Shown: positions 51,882 through 60,677, counted from the stretch's first letter. The stretch: DNA of 64,000 nucleotides from Faecalibacterium langellae (GCF_002549775.1 NZ_NMTR01000011.1:1-64000); one strand, 5' to 3'. Notes: generated by a model not told the origin, from the letters alone. Made by a program: numbers and translations.

Positions 51882-52106
51882 ATGGCATACTACCGCCGCA
51901 TCCGCGACCTGCGCGAGGACCACGACCTGACCCAGCGCCAGCTTGCTGCCATCCTGCATATGCCGCAGCCGCAGTACAACCGCTATGAACAAGGCCTGCG
52001 CGATATCCCCACCGTCACCCTCGTTCAGCTGGCCGATCTTTACAAGACCTCGACCGATTATCTTCTGAACCGCACAGACGACCCCGCCCCGCCAAAATCC
52101 TTATAA
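51882..52106 (+). CDS. Small XRE-family transcriptional regulator
   Basis: 74 residues, almost entirely a Cro/CI HTH: IRDLREDHDLTQRQLAAILHMPQPQYNRYEQGLRDIPTVTLVQLADLYKTSTDYLLNRT. AGGAGGAAG precedes the start. It likely represses itself and the divergent lipoprotein gene through the paired operators upstream. No effector domain is present. Confidence 0.9.
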   Translation: MAYYRRIRDLREDHDLTQRQLAAILHMPQPQYNRYEQGLRDIPTVTLVQLADLYKTSTDYLLNRTDDPAPPKSL

Positions 52107-52109
52107 AAA

Positions 52110-52157
52110 ACAAACAGCCTTCCGCCGGCATCCATCGTCCGCGAAAGGCTGTTTTTC
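52110..52157. terminator. Bidirectional terminator between XRE and cysteine desulfidase-like genes
   Basis: AAACAGCCTT pairs with AAGGCTGTTTTT, with an inner CCGC/GCGG-type pairing. Confidence 0.8.
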
Positions 52158-52172
52158 TGTTTGATTTCGTTC

Positions 52173-53453
52173 TCACTCAATCATCAGCCGGATGATCTCC
52201 TCGTTGGTTTCCTTCATGCCGTCCTTGCCCAGGCGGCCGATGCCTTTGATGGTGGTCTCGATGTCCTTCATCACAATGCCGTCGCCGCCCTTGAACTCCT
52301 GATGGCACTTATACATGTTGTAGCCCAGCAGCGCCGCGTCCACCGAGGAGGCGATCTTCGCCGCGCAGGAGGCCTTTGCGCCGTCGCAGACGATGCCGGA
52401 CACGATGGCCAGTGCGTTGACCACCGTGTGGATGGCCGCTTCGTAGCCATCGCCGCAGAGGTAGACGATGCCTGCGCCCGCACCGGCACCGGCGCTGACG
52501 GCACCGCAGTAGGCCGACAGGGTGCCGATGCCGGTCTTTTCGTGGATGGCCACCAGGTTGGAGATGATGAGGGCGCGGTAGAGCTTCTCCTTGCCGCTGT
52601 GCAGCTCCTTGGCGTACTCGATGAGGGGCACCGAGCAGGTGATGCCCTGGTTGCCGCTGCCGGAGTTGATGATGACCGGCAACTCACAGCCGTTCATGCG
52701 GGCGTCGGAACCGGCGGCGGCCTTTGCTTTGGCCCGGTTGGAGACATCGTTGCCGTAAGTAGAGAGCAGCACCCGTCCGATGTTGGCACCGTAGTCGCCC
52801 AGAAGGCCTTCTTCCGCGATGGCGTTGTTGTAGCGGATCTGCCGCTCCAGCAGGTCGGCCACATCCCGCAGGTCGGCGGTCTCGGCAAACTCCCAGATAT
52901 CCTTCATGTTCAGAAGACTGCGGTCCGCCCGGCTGCTCTCCTGCACCGCTTCGTCCGCCAGCGGCTTTTCGTAGAGCACCTTGCCGTCCTTTTCGATCAG
53001 GCAGATGTTGGTGTGGAAGTCCGCGATGCGCACCCGGGCGTAGTCCTGCCCGCAGCGCTCGGTGACGATGATATCGAACACATGGCCCTGTTCGATGTGC
53101 TCAATGGAGATGGGCACCGTCTGCAGGTAATCCCGGATGGCAGCCTGCTTGTCCGCACTGACCTCGGCGATGACCTCCAGCTCCTTCTCGGCGGAACCGG
53201 CGATGATGCCTGCGGCGGCCGCAGCTTCCATGCCCTTCAGGTGGCCGGTGTTGGGCACGATGACGCTTTTCACGTTCTTGATGATGCTGCCGCTCACCTG
53301 CAGCTGCACGCTCTCGGGCAGCACGCCCAGCACCTCGCGGGCCTTCGCGGCGGCATAGGCCAGCGCAATGGGCTCGGTGCAGCCCATTGCCGGGATGAGC
53401 TCCTCTTTCAAAATTCCCACATACGCCTGATAGCGCGGGTCGCTGCGTTCCAT
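52173..53453 (-). CDS. UPF0597 family protein, L-cysteine desulfidase (CyuA/YhaM) type
   Basis: Oxygen-sensitive iron-sulfur enzyme related to the serine dehydratase alpha chain; characterised members split L-cysteine to pyruvate, ammonia and sulfide. The 426-residue protein shows EELIPAMGCTEPIALAYAAA, VIINSGSGNQGITCSVP, and CDGAKASCAAKIASSVDAALLG with the conserved cysteines. Start 53453 (MERSDPRYQ) has GGGAAGG upstream; a longer frame runs into the promoter. Monocistronic. Together with sdaAB it indicates amino-acid fermentation. Confidence 0.88.
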   Translation of the reverse strand: MERSDPRYQAYVGILKEELIPAMGCTEPIALAYAAAKAREVLGVLPESVQLQVSGSIIKNVKSVIVPNTGHLKGMEAAAAAGIIAGSAEKELEVIAEVSADKQAAIRDYLQTVPISIEHIEQGHVFDIIVTERCGQDYARVRIADFHTNICLIEKDGKVLYEKPLADEAVQESSRADRSLLNMKDIWEFAETADLRDVADLLERQIRYNNAIAEEGLLGDYGANIGRVLLSTYGNDVSNRAKAKAAAGSDARMNGCELPVIINSGSGNQGITCSVPLIEYAKELHSGKEKLYRALIISNLVAIHEKTGIGTLSAYCGAVSAGAGAGAGIVYLCGDGYEAAIHTVVNALAIVSGIVCDGAKASCAAKIASSVDAALLGYNMYKCHQEFKGGDGIVMKDIETTIKGIGRLGKDGMKETNEEIIRLMIE

Positions 53454-53571
53454 ATCCTTCCCAGCCTTTCCTGTTATTTTAATATTTACCAATAGGGATA
53501 GTATACTATAGAACCTGCCCGATGTAAAATGGTTTGTTTTTGCCCGGCGGGCCGCCCGCGCGGAAAAGCCC

Positions 53572-53600
53572 TTGCGCTCGCTGTTTTCTTCGCGTATAAT
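53572..53600 (+). promoter_or_regulatory. Promoter of ychF-mtnN
   Basis: TTGCGC (53572-53577), 17 bases, TATAAT (53595-53600). Confidence 0.7.
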
Positions 53601-53670
53601 GATAGATGTATTTTTATGCCCTTTCCGGGCAGAGCGTGTATCAGAAAAACGTGTAAGGAGCGTATTTTAT

Positions 53671-54804
53671 ATGAAACTCGGTATCGTGGGACTTCCCAAC
53701 GTCGGCAAGTCCACTCTGTTCAATGCCATCACTTCCACCAAGAATGCGGAAGCTGCCAACTACCCCTTCTGTACCATCGAGCCCAACAGCGGCATCGTGG
53801 CCGTGCCGGACAAGCGCCTGGACAAGCTGGCCGAGATCTGGCAGACCAACAAAAAGACCCCCGCTATCGTGGAGTTCGTGGACATTGCAGGTCTGGTAAA
53901 GGGTGCCAGCCAGGGCGCAGGCCTGGGCAATAAGTTCCTGGGCCACATCCGCGAGTGCGACGCCATCGTGCACGTGGTGCGCTGCTTTGACGACGACAAC
54001 ATCATCCATGTGGTGGAGGATGTCTCCAAGGCCGAGGCTGTGGACCCCATCGCCGACATCGACGCCATCGACTATGAGCTGATCCTCTCCGACCTGGAAG
54101 TGGTGCAGAACCGTGCAGGCCGCATGGCAAAGGCCGCCAAGAGCGGCAACAACAAGGGCGCTGCCGCCGAGGCCGCCTGGCTGCAGAAGCTGGCCGACCA
54201 CCTGAGCACCGGCAAGCCCGCCCGCAGCTTTGACTTTGATGAGAGCGACACCGAGCAGCAGACCGTGCTGCACGAGATGGGCCTGCTGAGCGCAAAGCCG
54301 GTGCTGTACGCCTGCAACGTGGGCGAGGACGACCTGATGGAGGGCATCGAGAATAACAAGTATGTCCCGCTGGTGGCCGCCCGCGCCAAGGAGGAGGGCG
54401 CACGCTATATCCCCATCTGCGCCAAGACCGAGGAAGACATTGCCGATTACTCCCCCGAGGAAAAGAAGGAGTTCCTGGCCGAGATGGGCATCGAAGCCAG
54501 CGGTCTGGACAACCTCATCACTGCCAGCTATGACCTGCTGGGCCTGATCTCCTTCCTGACCGACGGCAAGAAGGAGTGCCGCGCCTGGACCATCCGCAAG
54601 GGCACCAAGGCTCCGCAGGCAGCCGGTAAGATCCACAGCGATTTCGAGCGCGGCTTCATCCGTGCCAGCGTCATCGGTTACAGCGACCTGGAAGCCAACA
54701 ACTTTGACTATGCCGCCGTCAAGGCCAAGGGCCTGCAGCGCACCGAAGGCAAGGAGTACGTCGTCAACGACGGTGATGTGATCGAGTTCCTGTTCAATGT
54801 GTAA
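53671..54804 (+). CDS. ychF: Redox-/ribosome-associated ATPase YchF (OLA1 family)
   Basis: Obg-related P-loop protein that prefers ATP. 377 residues: G1 GLPNVGKSTLFNAIT, switch segment NYPFCTIEPNSGIV, G3 DIAGLVKGASQGAGLGNKFL, a coiled-coil insertion, and a C-terminal TGS domain (DGKKECRAWTIRKGTKAPQAAGKIHSDFERGFI). The start at 53671 has AAGGAG upstream. Followed by mtnN after 10 bases. Confidence 0.96.
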   Translation: MKLGIVGLPNVGKSTLFNAITSTKNAEAANYPFCTIEPNSGIVAVPDKRLDKLAEIWQTNKKTPAIVEFVDIAGLVKGASQGAGLGNKFLGHIRECDAIVHVVRCFDDDNIIHVVEDVSKAEAVDPIADIDAIDYELILSDLEVVQNRAGRMAKAAKSGNNKGAAAEAAWLQKLADHLSTGKPARSFDFDESDTEQQTVLHEMGLLSAKPVLYACNVGEDDLMEGIENNKYVPLVAARAKEEGARYIPICAKTEEDIADYSPEEKKEFLAEMGIEASGLDNLITASYDLLGLISFLTDGKKECRAWTIRKGTKAPQAAGKIHSDFERGFIRASVIGYSDLEANNFDYAAVKAKGLQRTEGKEYVVNDGDVIEFLFNV

Positions 54805-54814
54805 GGAGTTTCCT

Positions 54815-55498
54815 ATGATTTTCGGTATTATGGGCGCAATGCCCGATGAAGTCGATCAGCTGTGTGCAAAGCTGGAAAATGTCACCTTGGAGCCCTACGG
54901 CGGCGTGGAGTACCACAAGGGCACGCTGGCAGGCAAGCAGGTGGTGGTGTGCTGCGCCGGTATGGGCAAGGCCAACGCCGCCGCCACCACGCAGGTGCTC
55001 ATCACCAAATTTGGTGCCGAGAAGATCATCTTCTCCGGCATCGCCGGCAACATGACCAGCAAGATCGGCATCGGCGACGTGGTCATCGGCAAGACCGTGC
55101 TGTACCACGACGCCCAGCTGGACATGATCTGCCAGAACCCGCCGTTCCTCAAGGAGTACACCGGCGACCCGGCGCTGATCGCCGCCGCCGAAAAGGCCTG
55201 CGCCGACGCGGGTGTGAAGGCGCTGGTGGGCAAGATCGCCACCGGCGACCTGTTCGTGGGCGACAGCGAGACCAAAGCCGCCATCGAGGCCAAGTGTGCC
55301 CCCGACTGCGTGGAGATGGAAGGTGCCGCCGTGAGCCAGATCGCCGCCAAGAACGGCGTGCCCTGCGTCATCCTGCGCGCCATGAGCGACAACGCCGACG
55401 AGGACGGCCACGAAGTGCTGGTGGTGAAGAAATTCAGCATCGCGGAGTATGTGGCCACCGCGACGAAGATCGTGGCTGCTATGGTGGAGAGCCTGTAA
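54815..55498 (+). CDS. mtnN: 5'-methylthioadenosine/S-adenosylhomocysteine nucleosidase
   Basis: Cleaves MTA and SAH to adenine plus the thio-sugar, part of SAM recycling. 227 residues with FGIMGAMPDEVDQLC, VVCCAGMGKANAAATTQVLI, VEMEGAAVSQIAAKNGVPCVILRAMSDNAD, which carry the catalytic Glu and Asp. Start 54815 (MIFGIMG) has AAGGAG upstream. Operon with ychF. Confidence 0.94.
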   Translation: MIFGIMGAMPDEVDQLCAKLENVTLEPYGGVEYHKGTLAGKQVVVCCAGMGKANAAATTQVLITKFGAEKIIFSGIAGNMTSKIGIGDVVIGKTVLYHDAQLDMICQNPPFLKEYTGDPALIAAAEKACADAGVKALVGKIATGDLFVGDSETKAAIEAKCAPDCVEMEGAAVSQIAAKNGVPCVILRAMSDNADEDGHEVLVVKKFSIAEYVATATKIVAAMVESL

Positions 55499-55690
55499 AA
55501 AACGATGTACCTGCGGTATGATGTCTGCTGCCGCAGATGATGTTTTGCTTTGCAAAATGATGTGCCGCTTCTGCGGCAATAAAGCCGCCTGTCAGGTATC
55601 ACTGCCTGACAGGCGGCTTCGTTTTCTCATGCGCCGCAGCGCACATCATTCCATCATTTTTCCGTGAAAAACATCATGATCCTGCAAAGG
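55499..55690. repeat. Hairpin array with ATGATGT / ACATCAT spacers around a terminator
   Basis: Left side: small palindromes CTGC-TGCC-GCAG, TTTGC-TTT-GCAAA and GCCGC-TTCT-GCGGC, each separated by ATGATGT. Centre: GCCGCCTGTCAGG / CCTGACAGGCGGC, then TTCGTTTTC, a terminator for mtnN. Right side: TGCGC-CGCA-GCGCA and ATCC-TGCAAA-GGAT separated by (AC)ATCAT, the reverse complement of the left spacer. No ORF. Confidence 0.8.
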
Positions 55691-55699
55691 ATCACATCA

Positions 55700-56140
55700 T
55701 TACAAAAACTGTTCCAGCTTTACCCGGCTGTCCTCCTGAAAGTCCTGCAGGCGCTGCACAAGGCGCTTGGTGCCCGGGGCGGCGTTGGGGTAGTCCTTCT
55801 GGGCCTTTACGCAGTCCACCACGCCCATGCCGCTGCCCTGGGTGAGCATCTCGGCCAGGTTGCGGGTAGATTTGTCGGTCAGGGTCTTCATGCTGATGCC
55901 CATTTTGGTGTTGAATTTTGCCATGGCGCTCTGGCCCTGGGCGGTGCCGCCGCAGGCCTCGATGGCGGTGTGGGCTTCCTGATTGAGCTGGTGGTATACG
56001 TTGCGCTGGCGCAGCAGCTCGGCCTTGAACTGCACATCGTCGGTCATGGGCACGATCTGCTCCAGCGTGTTCTTGCCCATCTCGGTGTTCTGCACCACAG
56101 CTTCCAAAAGGTTCAGGTTGTCGTTTTTCTGATTTTCCAT
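55700..56140 (-). CDS. Small helical protein of unknown function
   Basis: 146 residues, mostly amphipathic helix (NLLEAVVQNTEMGKNTLEQIVPMTDDVQFKAELLRQRNVYHQL), reminiscent of a DUF2383-like four-helix bundle, though I would not assign it. No signal or membrane segment. Its ribosome binding site (AAGGGGG) lies in the 3' arm of the terminator hairpin of the preceding GGDEF gene, so translation may depend on that hairpin being open. Confidence 0.78.
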   Translation of the reverse strand: MENQKNDNLNLLEAVVQNTEMGKNTLEQIVPMTDDVQFKAELLRQRNVYHQLNQEAHTAIEACGGTAQGQSAMAKFNTKMGISMKTLTDKSTRNLAEMLTQGSGMGVVDCVKAQKDYPNAAPGTKRLVQRLQDFQEDSRVKLEQFL

Positions 56141-56149
56141 ACAAAAAAT

Positions 56150-56186
56150 CCCCCTTCTGGCTTTAGCTTGTGCCGGAAGGGGGATT
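56150..56186 (-). terminator. Terminator of the GGDEF gene, overlapping the next gene's ribosome binding site
   Basis: Minus-strand stem AAATCCCCCTTC / GAAGGGGGATTT followed by TTTTTG. The AAGGGGG arm is also the only Shine-Dalgarno candidate for the gene starting at 56140. Confidence 0.8.
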
Positions 56187-56198
56187 TTATTCTGTCAT

Positions 56199-56987
56199 TC
56201 AGTGTTCCCGGATGCAGTCGCCGCCGACGGCCTGGGCCGCCCGCAGGCGTTCGTCGCATTTTTCGTACAGTGTCTGCCAGTTTTTGGCCTGCACATCCTC
56301 CAGCCCGGCCACGCCGCAGCTCAGAGTGAAGGGCACCCGGTGCATCATGCCCACCGTGGTGATGCAGGCGTGAGGCATCTGCTCGTAGAGCAGGCGCATC
56401 TCGTCGGCCAGCTGCTTTGCGTCGGCGTCCAGGCTGCCCACCACAAAGATGCTGCCGGTCAGGCGGCAGACGATGCGGGCAGCGGGGGTGTCGAAGCTCT
56501 TTTTCCACTGGTTGCCCACGAAGCAGTGCAGCTGGTCCATCACGGGCTGGCCGTAGGTGTCCCGCAGCTTCTGGCCGTTGTCAATGGACACCAGCGCCAC
56601 GGCGGCCTTGCGGCCCTCGGCGGCGCACTGCTCCAGCTTGGCGGCAAACACGGTCTCCAGATAGCGGCGGTTGTACACGCCGGTGAGGAAGTCGTGGCTC
56701 ATATCCTCGCGGCACAGCTCCCGCTCCCGGGGGGTCATACGCTCCTCGGGCAGGACATTGCCCGCCAGCGGGGCCGCCATCTGCAGTTCAAAGCACTTGC
56801 CGTCGGCTTCCACCTGGCGGCGCAGCACGCAGTCCACCCGGCCGTTGCGCAGCTCGTAATCCACACGCAGGCCGTCGTCCTGCCAGCCGTCACCCGGCTG
56901 TTCTTCGGTCAGGGTAACCGTTTCAAAGGCCGCCTGTGCCGTCTGTGCCAGACTGCGCAGGTCCTGCTCGGTCCATTCTTTTTTCAT
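56199..56987 (-). CDS. Degenerate GGDEF-domain protein
   Basis: 262 residues. N-terminal ~100 residues of unknown fold, then a diguanylate-cyclase-like domain opening with SHDFLTGVYNRRYLE. The active-site GGDEF is TGSIF (residues 177-181, in CRLTGSIFVVG), so catalysis is unlikely. Later GGDEF-domain segments are recognisable (LSCGVAGLEDV, YEKCDERLRAAQAVG). It may act as a nucleotide sensor or structural partner. No membrane segment. Confidence 0.85.
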   Translation of the reverse strand: MKKEWTEQDLRSLAQTAQAAFETVTLTEEQPGDGWQDDGLRVDYELRNGRVDCVLRRQVEADGKCFELQMAAPLAGNVLPEERMTPRERELCREDMSHDFLTGVYNRRYLETVFAAKLEQCAAEGRKAAVALVSIDNGQKLRDTYGQPVMDQLHCFVGNQWKKSFDTPAARIVCRLTGSIFVVGSLDADAKQLADEMRLLYEQMPHACITTVGMMHRVPFTLSCGVAGLEDVQAKNWQTLYEKCDERLRAAQAVGGDCIREH

Positions 56988-57145
56988 AATTTTTCCCCAT
57001 CATCTGCGCACACAGCACTCCCATACGCTGTGTGCCATTTCCAGTTTCCCGCATCACTTCGGGAAACGCTCTGCTCATTATACCGCAAATTCCTCTGCCA
57101 TTCCGTTGCAGCGGTCATGCCCTGCCGGACAGCAAATAAAAAACG

Positions 57146-57180
57146 GTATAATGCCGCCTTGCTTTAGCGACATTATACCA
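57146..57180 (-). terminator. Terminator of malQ
   Basis: Minus-strand stem GGTATAATG / CATTATACC extended by CGC/GCG, followed by GTTTTTT. Confidence 0.75.
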
Positions 57181-57277
57181 TTGCATCGAACCGTTTACCA
57201 GCAAAACGCACAAATTTTTGCCGGAGTTTTCACATTTTCGTCAGATTGTCGAACATCTTCCGCTTCCAGCCTTCGGA

Positions 57278-58819
57278 TTATACGCGGCAATACACACTGC
57301 ATTCGTCGGCAATGGTTTTTGCCAGTGCCTTGGTGTCAAAGCCGGAGGCCGCACGCCAGGCCCAGTTGCCGCCCAGGCGGCCCGGGGTGTTCAGGTGTGC
57401 TTCCGCGCCCAGACCCAGCCAGTCGTACATGGGGATGATGGCCCGGTCAGCCACCGACCCCAGCGCTGCGCGCAGCAGAGCGATGCGGACATCATCGGTC
57501 CGGATGGCCGCCAGCTCCTTTGCGGTGGGCTTTACGCCGGTCAGGTGCAGGTAAGCGGCAGCGGCAGCCTTTTCCTTTTCGGAAGCGCCGTTCTCCCACC
57601 AGTCGGTCAGGGTGGTGTTATCGTGGGTGCCGGGATACACTACGCTGTTCTTGACGTGGTTGTGGGGCAGATACTCGCTGTCCCCACCGCTGAAGGCGAA
57701 CTGCAGCACCTTCATGCCCGGGAAGGTGCTGTCGGCCAGCAGCTTTCGCACACTGGGGAACAGTTCGCCCAAGTCCTCGGCAATGATGGGCAGCTTGCCA
57801 AGGGCAGCTTCCAGCGCATCGAACAGCTCCATGCCGGGGCCGTTCTCCCACTTGCCGGTGCGGGCGGTGGTGCTGTCCGCCGGAATGGCCCAATAGGTAT
57901 CGAAGCCGCGGAAGTGGTCGATGCGCAGCAGGTCGTAGATGCCCAGTGCGTGGCGCACCCGGCGCACCCACCACGCGTAGCCAGTCTTTTTGTGGTAGGC
58001 CCAGTTGTACAGCGGGTTGCCCCACAGCTGACCGTCGGCAGAGAAGTAATCCGGCGGGCAGCCCGCCACACGGGCAAAGCCGCCGTCGGCATCCAGCTCA
58101 AACAGCGCGCCGCCCACCCATGCATCCACCGAGTCGGCAGAGACGTAGATGGGGATATCGCCCAAAATCTTTACGCCCTTTTCGTTGGCATAGGCCTTCA
58201 CGGCCTGCCACTGGGTGGCGAACTTGTACTGCACAAATTTCCAGAAGCCGATCTCCTCCGCGTTTTCGGCGGCAAAGGCGGCAAGGGCCTTCCTGTCGCG
58301 CAGACGGTAGGGCTTGTCCCACTCCACCCAGTTCTTCATGCCGTTGGCCACTTTCAGGGCCATGTACAGGGCGTAGTCGTCCAGCCATTCCTCATTGGCG
58401 AGGGTAAAGGCATAATAATCATCCGGGAAGTAATAGCTGCAGCCGTGCAGCCCGGTGCACTGCTTGCGCCATGCGGCGTAGGCGGTGCGCAGGACTTTAA
58501 AGCGGCTCACATACAAAGTGCCGTAGTCCACCTCTTTGGGGTCTGTGCCCCATTTTTCGGCCTTGAGCTGGGCGGCGGTGAGCAGGCCTTCTTCCTTCAA
58601 AGCGTCGAGGTCGATAAAATAGGGGTTGCCCGCAAAGGCCGAGCAGCTCTGATAGGGGCTGTCACCGTAGCCGGTGGGACTGAGCGGCAGGATCTGCCAG
58701 ATCTTCTGGCCCGCTTGTGCCAGAAAATCCACAAACTTGAATGCTTCCTTGCCAAAGCAGCCAATACCGTAAGGGCCGGGCAGGCTGGACACCGGCATCA
58801 GGATTCCACTTTCACGCAT
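57278..58819 (-). CDS. malQ: 4-alpha-glucanotransferase (amylomaltase)
   Basis: GH77 enzyme that moves alpha-1,4-glucan chains in maltodextrin and glycogen metabolism. 513 residues. Family blocks: RESGILMPVSSLPGPYGIGCFG, WQILPLSPTGYGDSPYQSCSAFAGNPYFIDLD, ILGDIPIYVSADSVDAW, LLRIDHFRGFDTYWAIP (nucleophile Asp), IIAEDLGEL (acid/base Glu) and YPGTHDNTTLTDWW. Full length. GAGGAAGG lies upstream. Monocistronic. Confidence 0.96.
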   Translation of the reverse strand: MRESGILMPVSSLPGPYGIGCFGKEAFKFVDFLAQAGQKIWQILPLSPTGYGDSPYQSCSAFAGNPYFIDLDALKEEGLLTAAQLKAEKWGTDPKEVDYGTLYVSRFKVLRTAYAAWRKQCTGLHGCSYYFPDDYYAFTLANEEWLDDYALYMALKVANGMKNWVEWDKPYRLRDRKALAAFAAENAEEIGFWKFVQYKFATQWQAVKAYANEKGVKILGDIPIYVSADSVDAWVGGALFELDADGGFARVAGCPPDYFSADGQLWGNPLYNWAYHKKTGYAWWVRRVRHALGIYDLLRIDHFRGFDTYWAIPADSTTARTGKWENGPGMELFDALEAALGKLPIIAEDLGELFPSVRKLLADSTFPGMKVLQFAFSGGDSEYLPHNHVKNSVVYPGTHDNTTLTDWWENGASEKEKAAAAAYLHLTGVKPTAKELAAIRTDDVRIALLRAALGSVADRAIIPMYDWLGLGAEAHLNTPGRLGGNWAWRAASGFDTKALAKTIADECSVYCRV

Positions 58820-58891
58820 GCTATTACCTTCCTCATTTTTAACATTTTATGGGAATATCGTTGTTTCTTATCATAACATATCCGCAGACTA

Positions 58892-58920
58892 TTTTCCACA
58901 GGCAAAAAACGTGGTATACT
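58892..58920 (+). promoter_or_regulatory. Plus-strand promoter facing the repeat region before alaX
   Basis: TTTTCC, a 17-base spacer and TATACT (about 58892-58920). It would give alaX a leader of about 560 bases that runs through the repeats. Confidence 0.5.
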
Positions 58921-58939
58921 GAAAAAGATGACGCTTTGA

Positions 58940-59320
58940 ACTCCCTCAGTCAAAACCTGACGGTTTTGACAGCTCCCTCGGGGAGGGAGCCTCTGGCGCG
59001 CCCGCAAGCTTTTCGCTTTAGCCGGGAAGTTCCTACTTGCCGCAAGCGTGCAGGGACGCTCCGCTGGGCCAGAGGCAGGGAGGGGTGTTCCGACTCCCCC
59101 CTCCCTACCTCTGGACTCCACCCACCCCGCAACGGGCCAAGGGCTACTCGCCCTTGACAATCCTAAAGCAGAAGTCGAAGCACAAAAAAGCTAGCGCTGC
59201 GCCAGTCGGCGCTATCGCTTTAACGCTTTTTTCGCTTCTCCATTTAAAGCCCCTCAGTCGCTGCGCGACAGCTCCCCCCGGGGGAGCAAGCGCTCGCCCG
59301 CAGCGCCGCGCTTTCGTAGA
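58940..59320. repeat. Cluster of palindromic repeats before alaX
   Basis: GC-rich palindromes such as GCTCCCTCGGGGAGGGAGC (58971-58989) and GCTCCCCCCGGGGGAGC-like (59271-59287), with arms recurring around CCTCTGG / CCAGAGG. No ORF is credible. Confidence 0.6.
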
Positions 59321-59335
59321 AAGCGGCACTGCAAA

Positions 59336-59470
59336 TGCAGTTTGGGGTCACGACCCCACCCGTGAAAATGCGTTTGGAGCGGCCCGCAGGCCGCGACAAA
59401 CGCGAAATTAAAAATAATTTTTCCGCTGAATATGCCCAGAGCACAAGCGGAGGGCATTTTCAATCGTTCT
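59336..59470 (-). repeat. Two-hairpin dispersed repeat, copy D
   Basis: Reads on the minus strand. Hairpin 1 has arms ATGCCC (59457-59452) and GGGCAT (59437-59432). AGCGGAAA and an AT-rich tract follow, then hairpin 2 GCGTTTG..GCGGCC / GGCCGC..CAAACGC (59402-59370, two mismatches), then TTTTCACGGG. It ends directly before the alaX ribosome binding site. Confidence 0.8.
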
Positions 59471-59492
59471 ATCTACAGGAGGTACTCGCGCT

Positions 59493-60677
59493 ATGCAGCG
59501 CACTGAAAAATATTTTGAACGCGACGCCTTCCGCACCGAGGGCGAAGGCCATATCCTCGCCGCCGAAGCCGACACCAAGACCGGCGGCGGGCGCATCGCG
59601 CTGGACGGCACGGTGTTTTACCCCGAGGGCGGCGGCCAGCCCGCCGACCGGGGCACCCTGACCCTGCCGGACGGCACCGTGCTGAACGTGACCGATGTGC
59701 ACGAGCATGACGGCATCATCTGGCACAGCGTGGATGCTCTGCCGGAAAGCGCGGTGCCCGGCACCGCCGTCACCGGCCGCATCGACTGGGAATGGCGGTT
59801 CGACAAAATGCAGCAGCACACCGGCGAGCACATCCTTTCCGGCATCCTGCACCAGATGTTCGGGGCCGAGAATGTGGGCTTCCACATCGGGGCCGAAGCC
59901 GTGCGCATGGACACCAGTGTGCCCATCCCGCCCGAGGGCCTGCAGGCAGCGGAACTTGCCGCCAACCGCATCATCTGGCAGAATGTGCCGGTGGTCATCA
60001 CCTACCCGACCCGGGAGGAGCTGGCCCAGATGACCTACCGCTCCAAAAAGGAGATCGAGGGCCAAGTGCGCATCGTGACCATCCCGGGCGCGGACGTGTG
60101 CGCCTGCTGCGGCACCCACACCGCCACATCCGGGCAGGTGGGCCAGATCAAAATTCTGGCATCCGAGAACTACAAGGGCGGCGTGCGGCTGAGCGTGGTG
60201 TGCGGGCAGCGGGCACTGCTGGCCGCGCAGGCCATGCGCGCCCGGCAGGCCGATATCGGCGCGCTGCTCTCGGCCAAGGCCGACCAGACCGCTGTGGCCG
60301 TGCATCGTGTCTACGACGAGTATACTGCTCTCAAGTTTACACATTTTGGCATGTGTGCCCAGCTGTTTGACGCCCTTGCCCAGCTGGTAAACCCCGGTGA
60401 GGATGCCATCCGCACCGTGCCGGGCCTTGACCCGGACGGCCTGCACCGGCTGGCGGTGCGCCTGACCGAAGCCACCACCGGCCTGTGTGCCGCGCTGACG
60501 CCCACCGAAAAGGGCACCGGCTACTGCATCGCGCAGGCCGACGGCGACGTGCGCGCCCTGACCAAAGCCCTGAATGCCGCCCTGAACGGACGCGGCGGCG
60601 GCAAGCCCGGCATCTGTCAGGGCAGCTGCGCCGCTGCACCGGAACAGGTGGAGGAATTTTTAAGAAAGACGAAATAA
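59493..60677 (+). CDS. alaX: Alanyl-tRNA editing protein AlaX (long form)
   Basis: Free-standing editing enzyme that hydrolyses mischarged Ser- or Gly-tRNA(Ala). 394 residues: N-terminal AlaRS-like barrel (TVFYPEGGGQPADRGTL), editing site with QQHTGEHILSG and VCACCGTHTATSG giving the HxxxH and CxxxH zinc ligands, and a C-terminal DHHA1-like region (GGGKPGICQGSC), so it is the long type. ATG 59493 has CAGGAGG upstream. Confidence 0.94.
   Translation: MQRTEKYFERDAFRTEGEGHILAAEADTKTGGGRIALDGTVFYPEGGGQPADRGTLTLPDGTVLNVTDVHEHDGIIWHSVDALPESAVPGTAVTGRIDWEWRFDKMQQHTGEHILSGILHQMFGAENVGFHIGAEAVRMDTSVPIPPEGLQAAELAANRIIWQNVPVVITYPTREELAQMTYRSKKEIEGQVRIVTIPGADVCACCGTHTATSGQVGQIKILASENYKGGVRLSVVCGQRALLAAQAMRARQADIGALLSAKADQTAVAVHRVYDEYTALKFTHFGMCAQLFDALAQLVNPGEDAIRTVPGLDPDGLHRLAVRLTEATTGLCAALTPTEKGTGYCIAQADGDVRALTKALNAALNGRGGGKPGICQGSCAAAPEQVEEFLRKTK

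Noticed and set aside
55499-55690. A CRISPR array, because of short units at regular spacing
   Set aside because: The repeated unit is only seven bases, the intervening pieces are themselves palindromes of 12-14 bases, and no cas gene is present.
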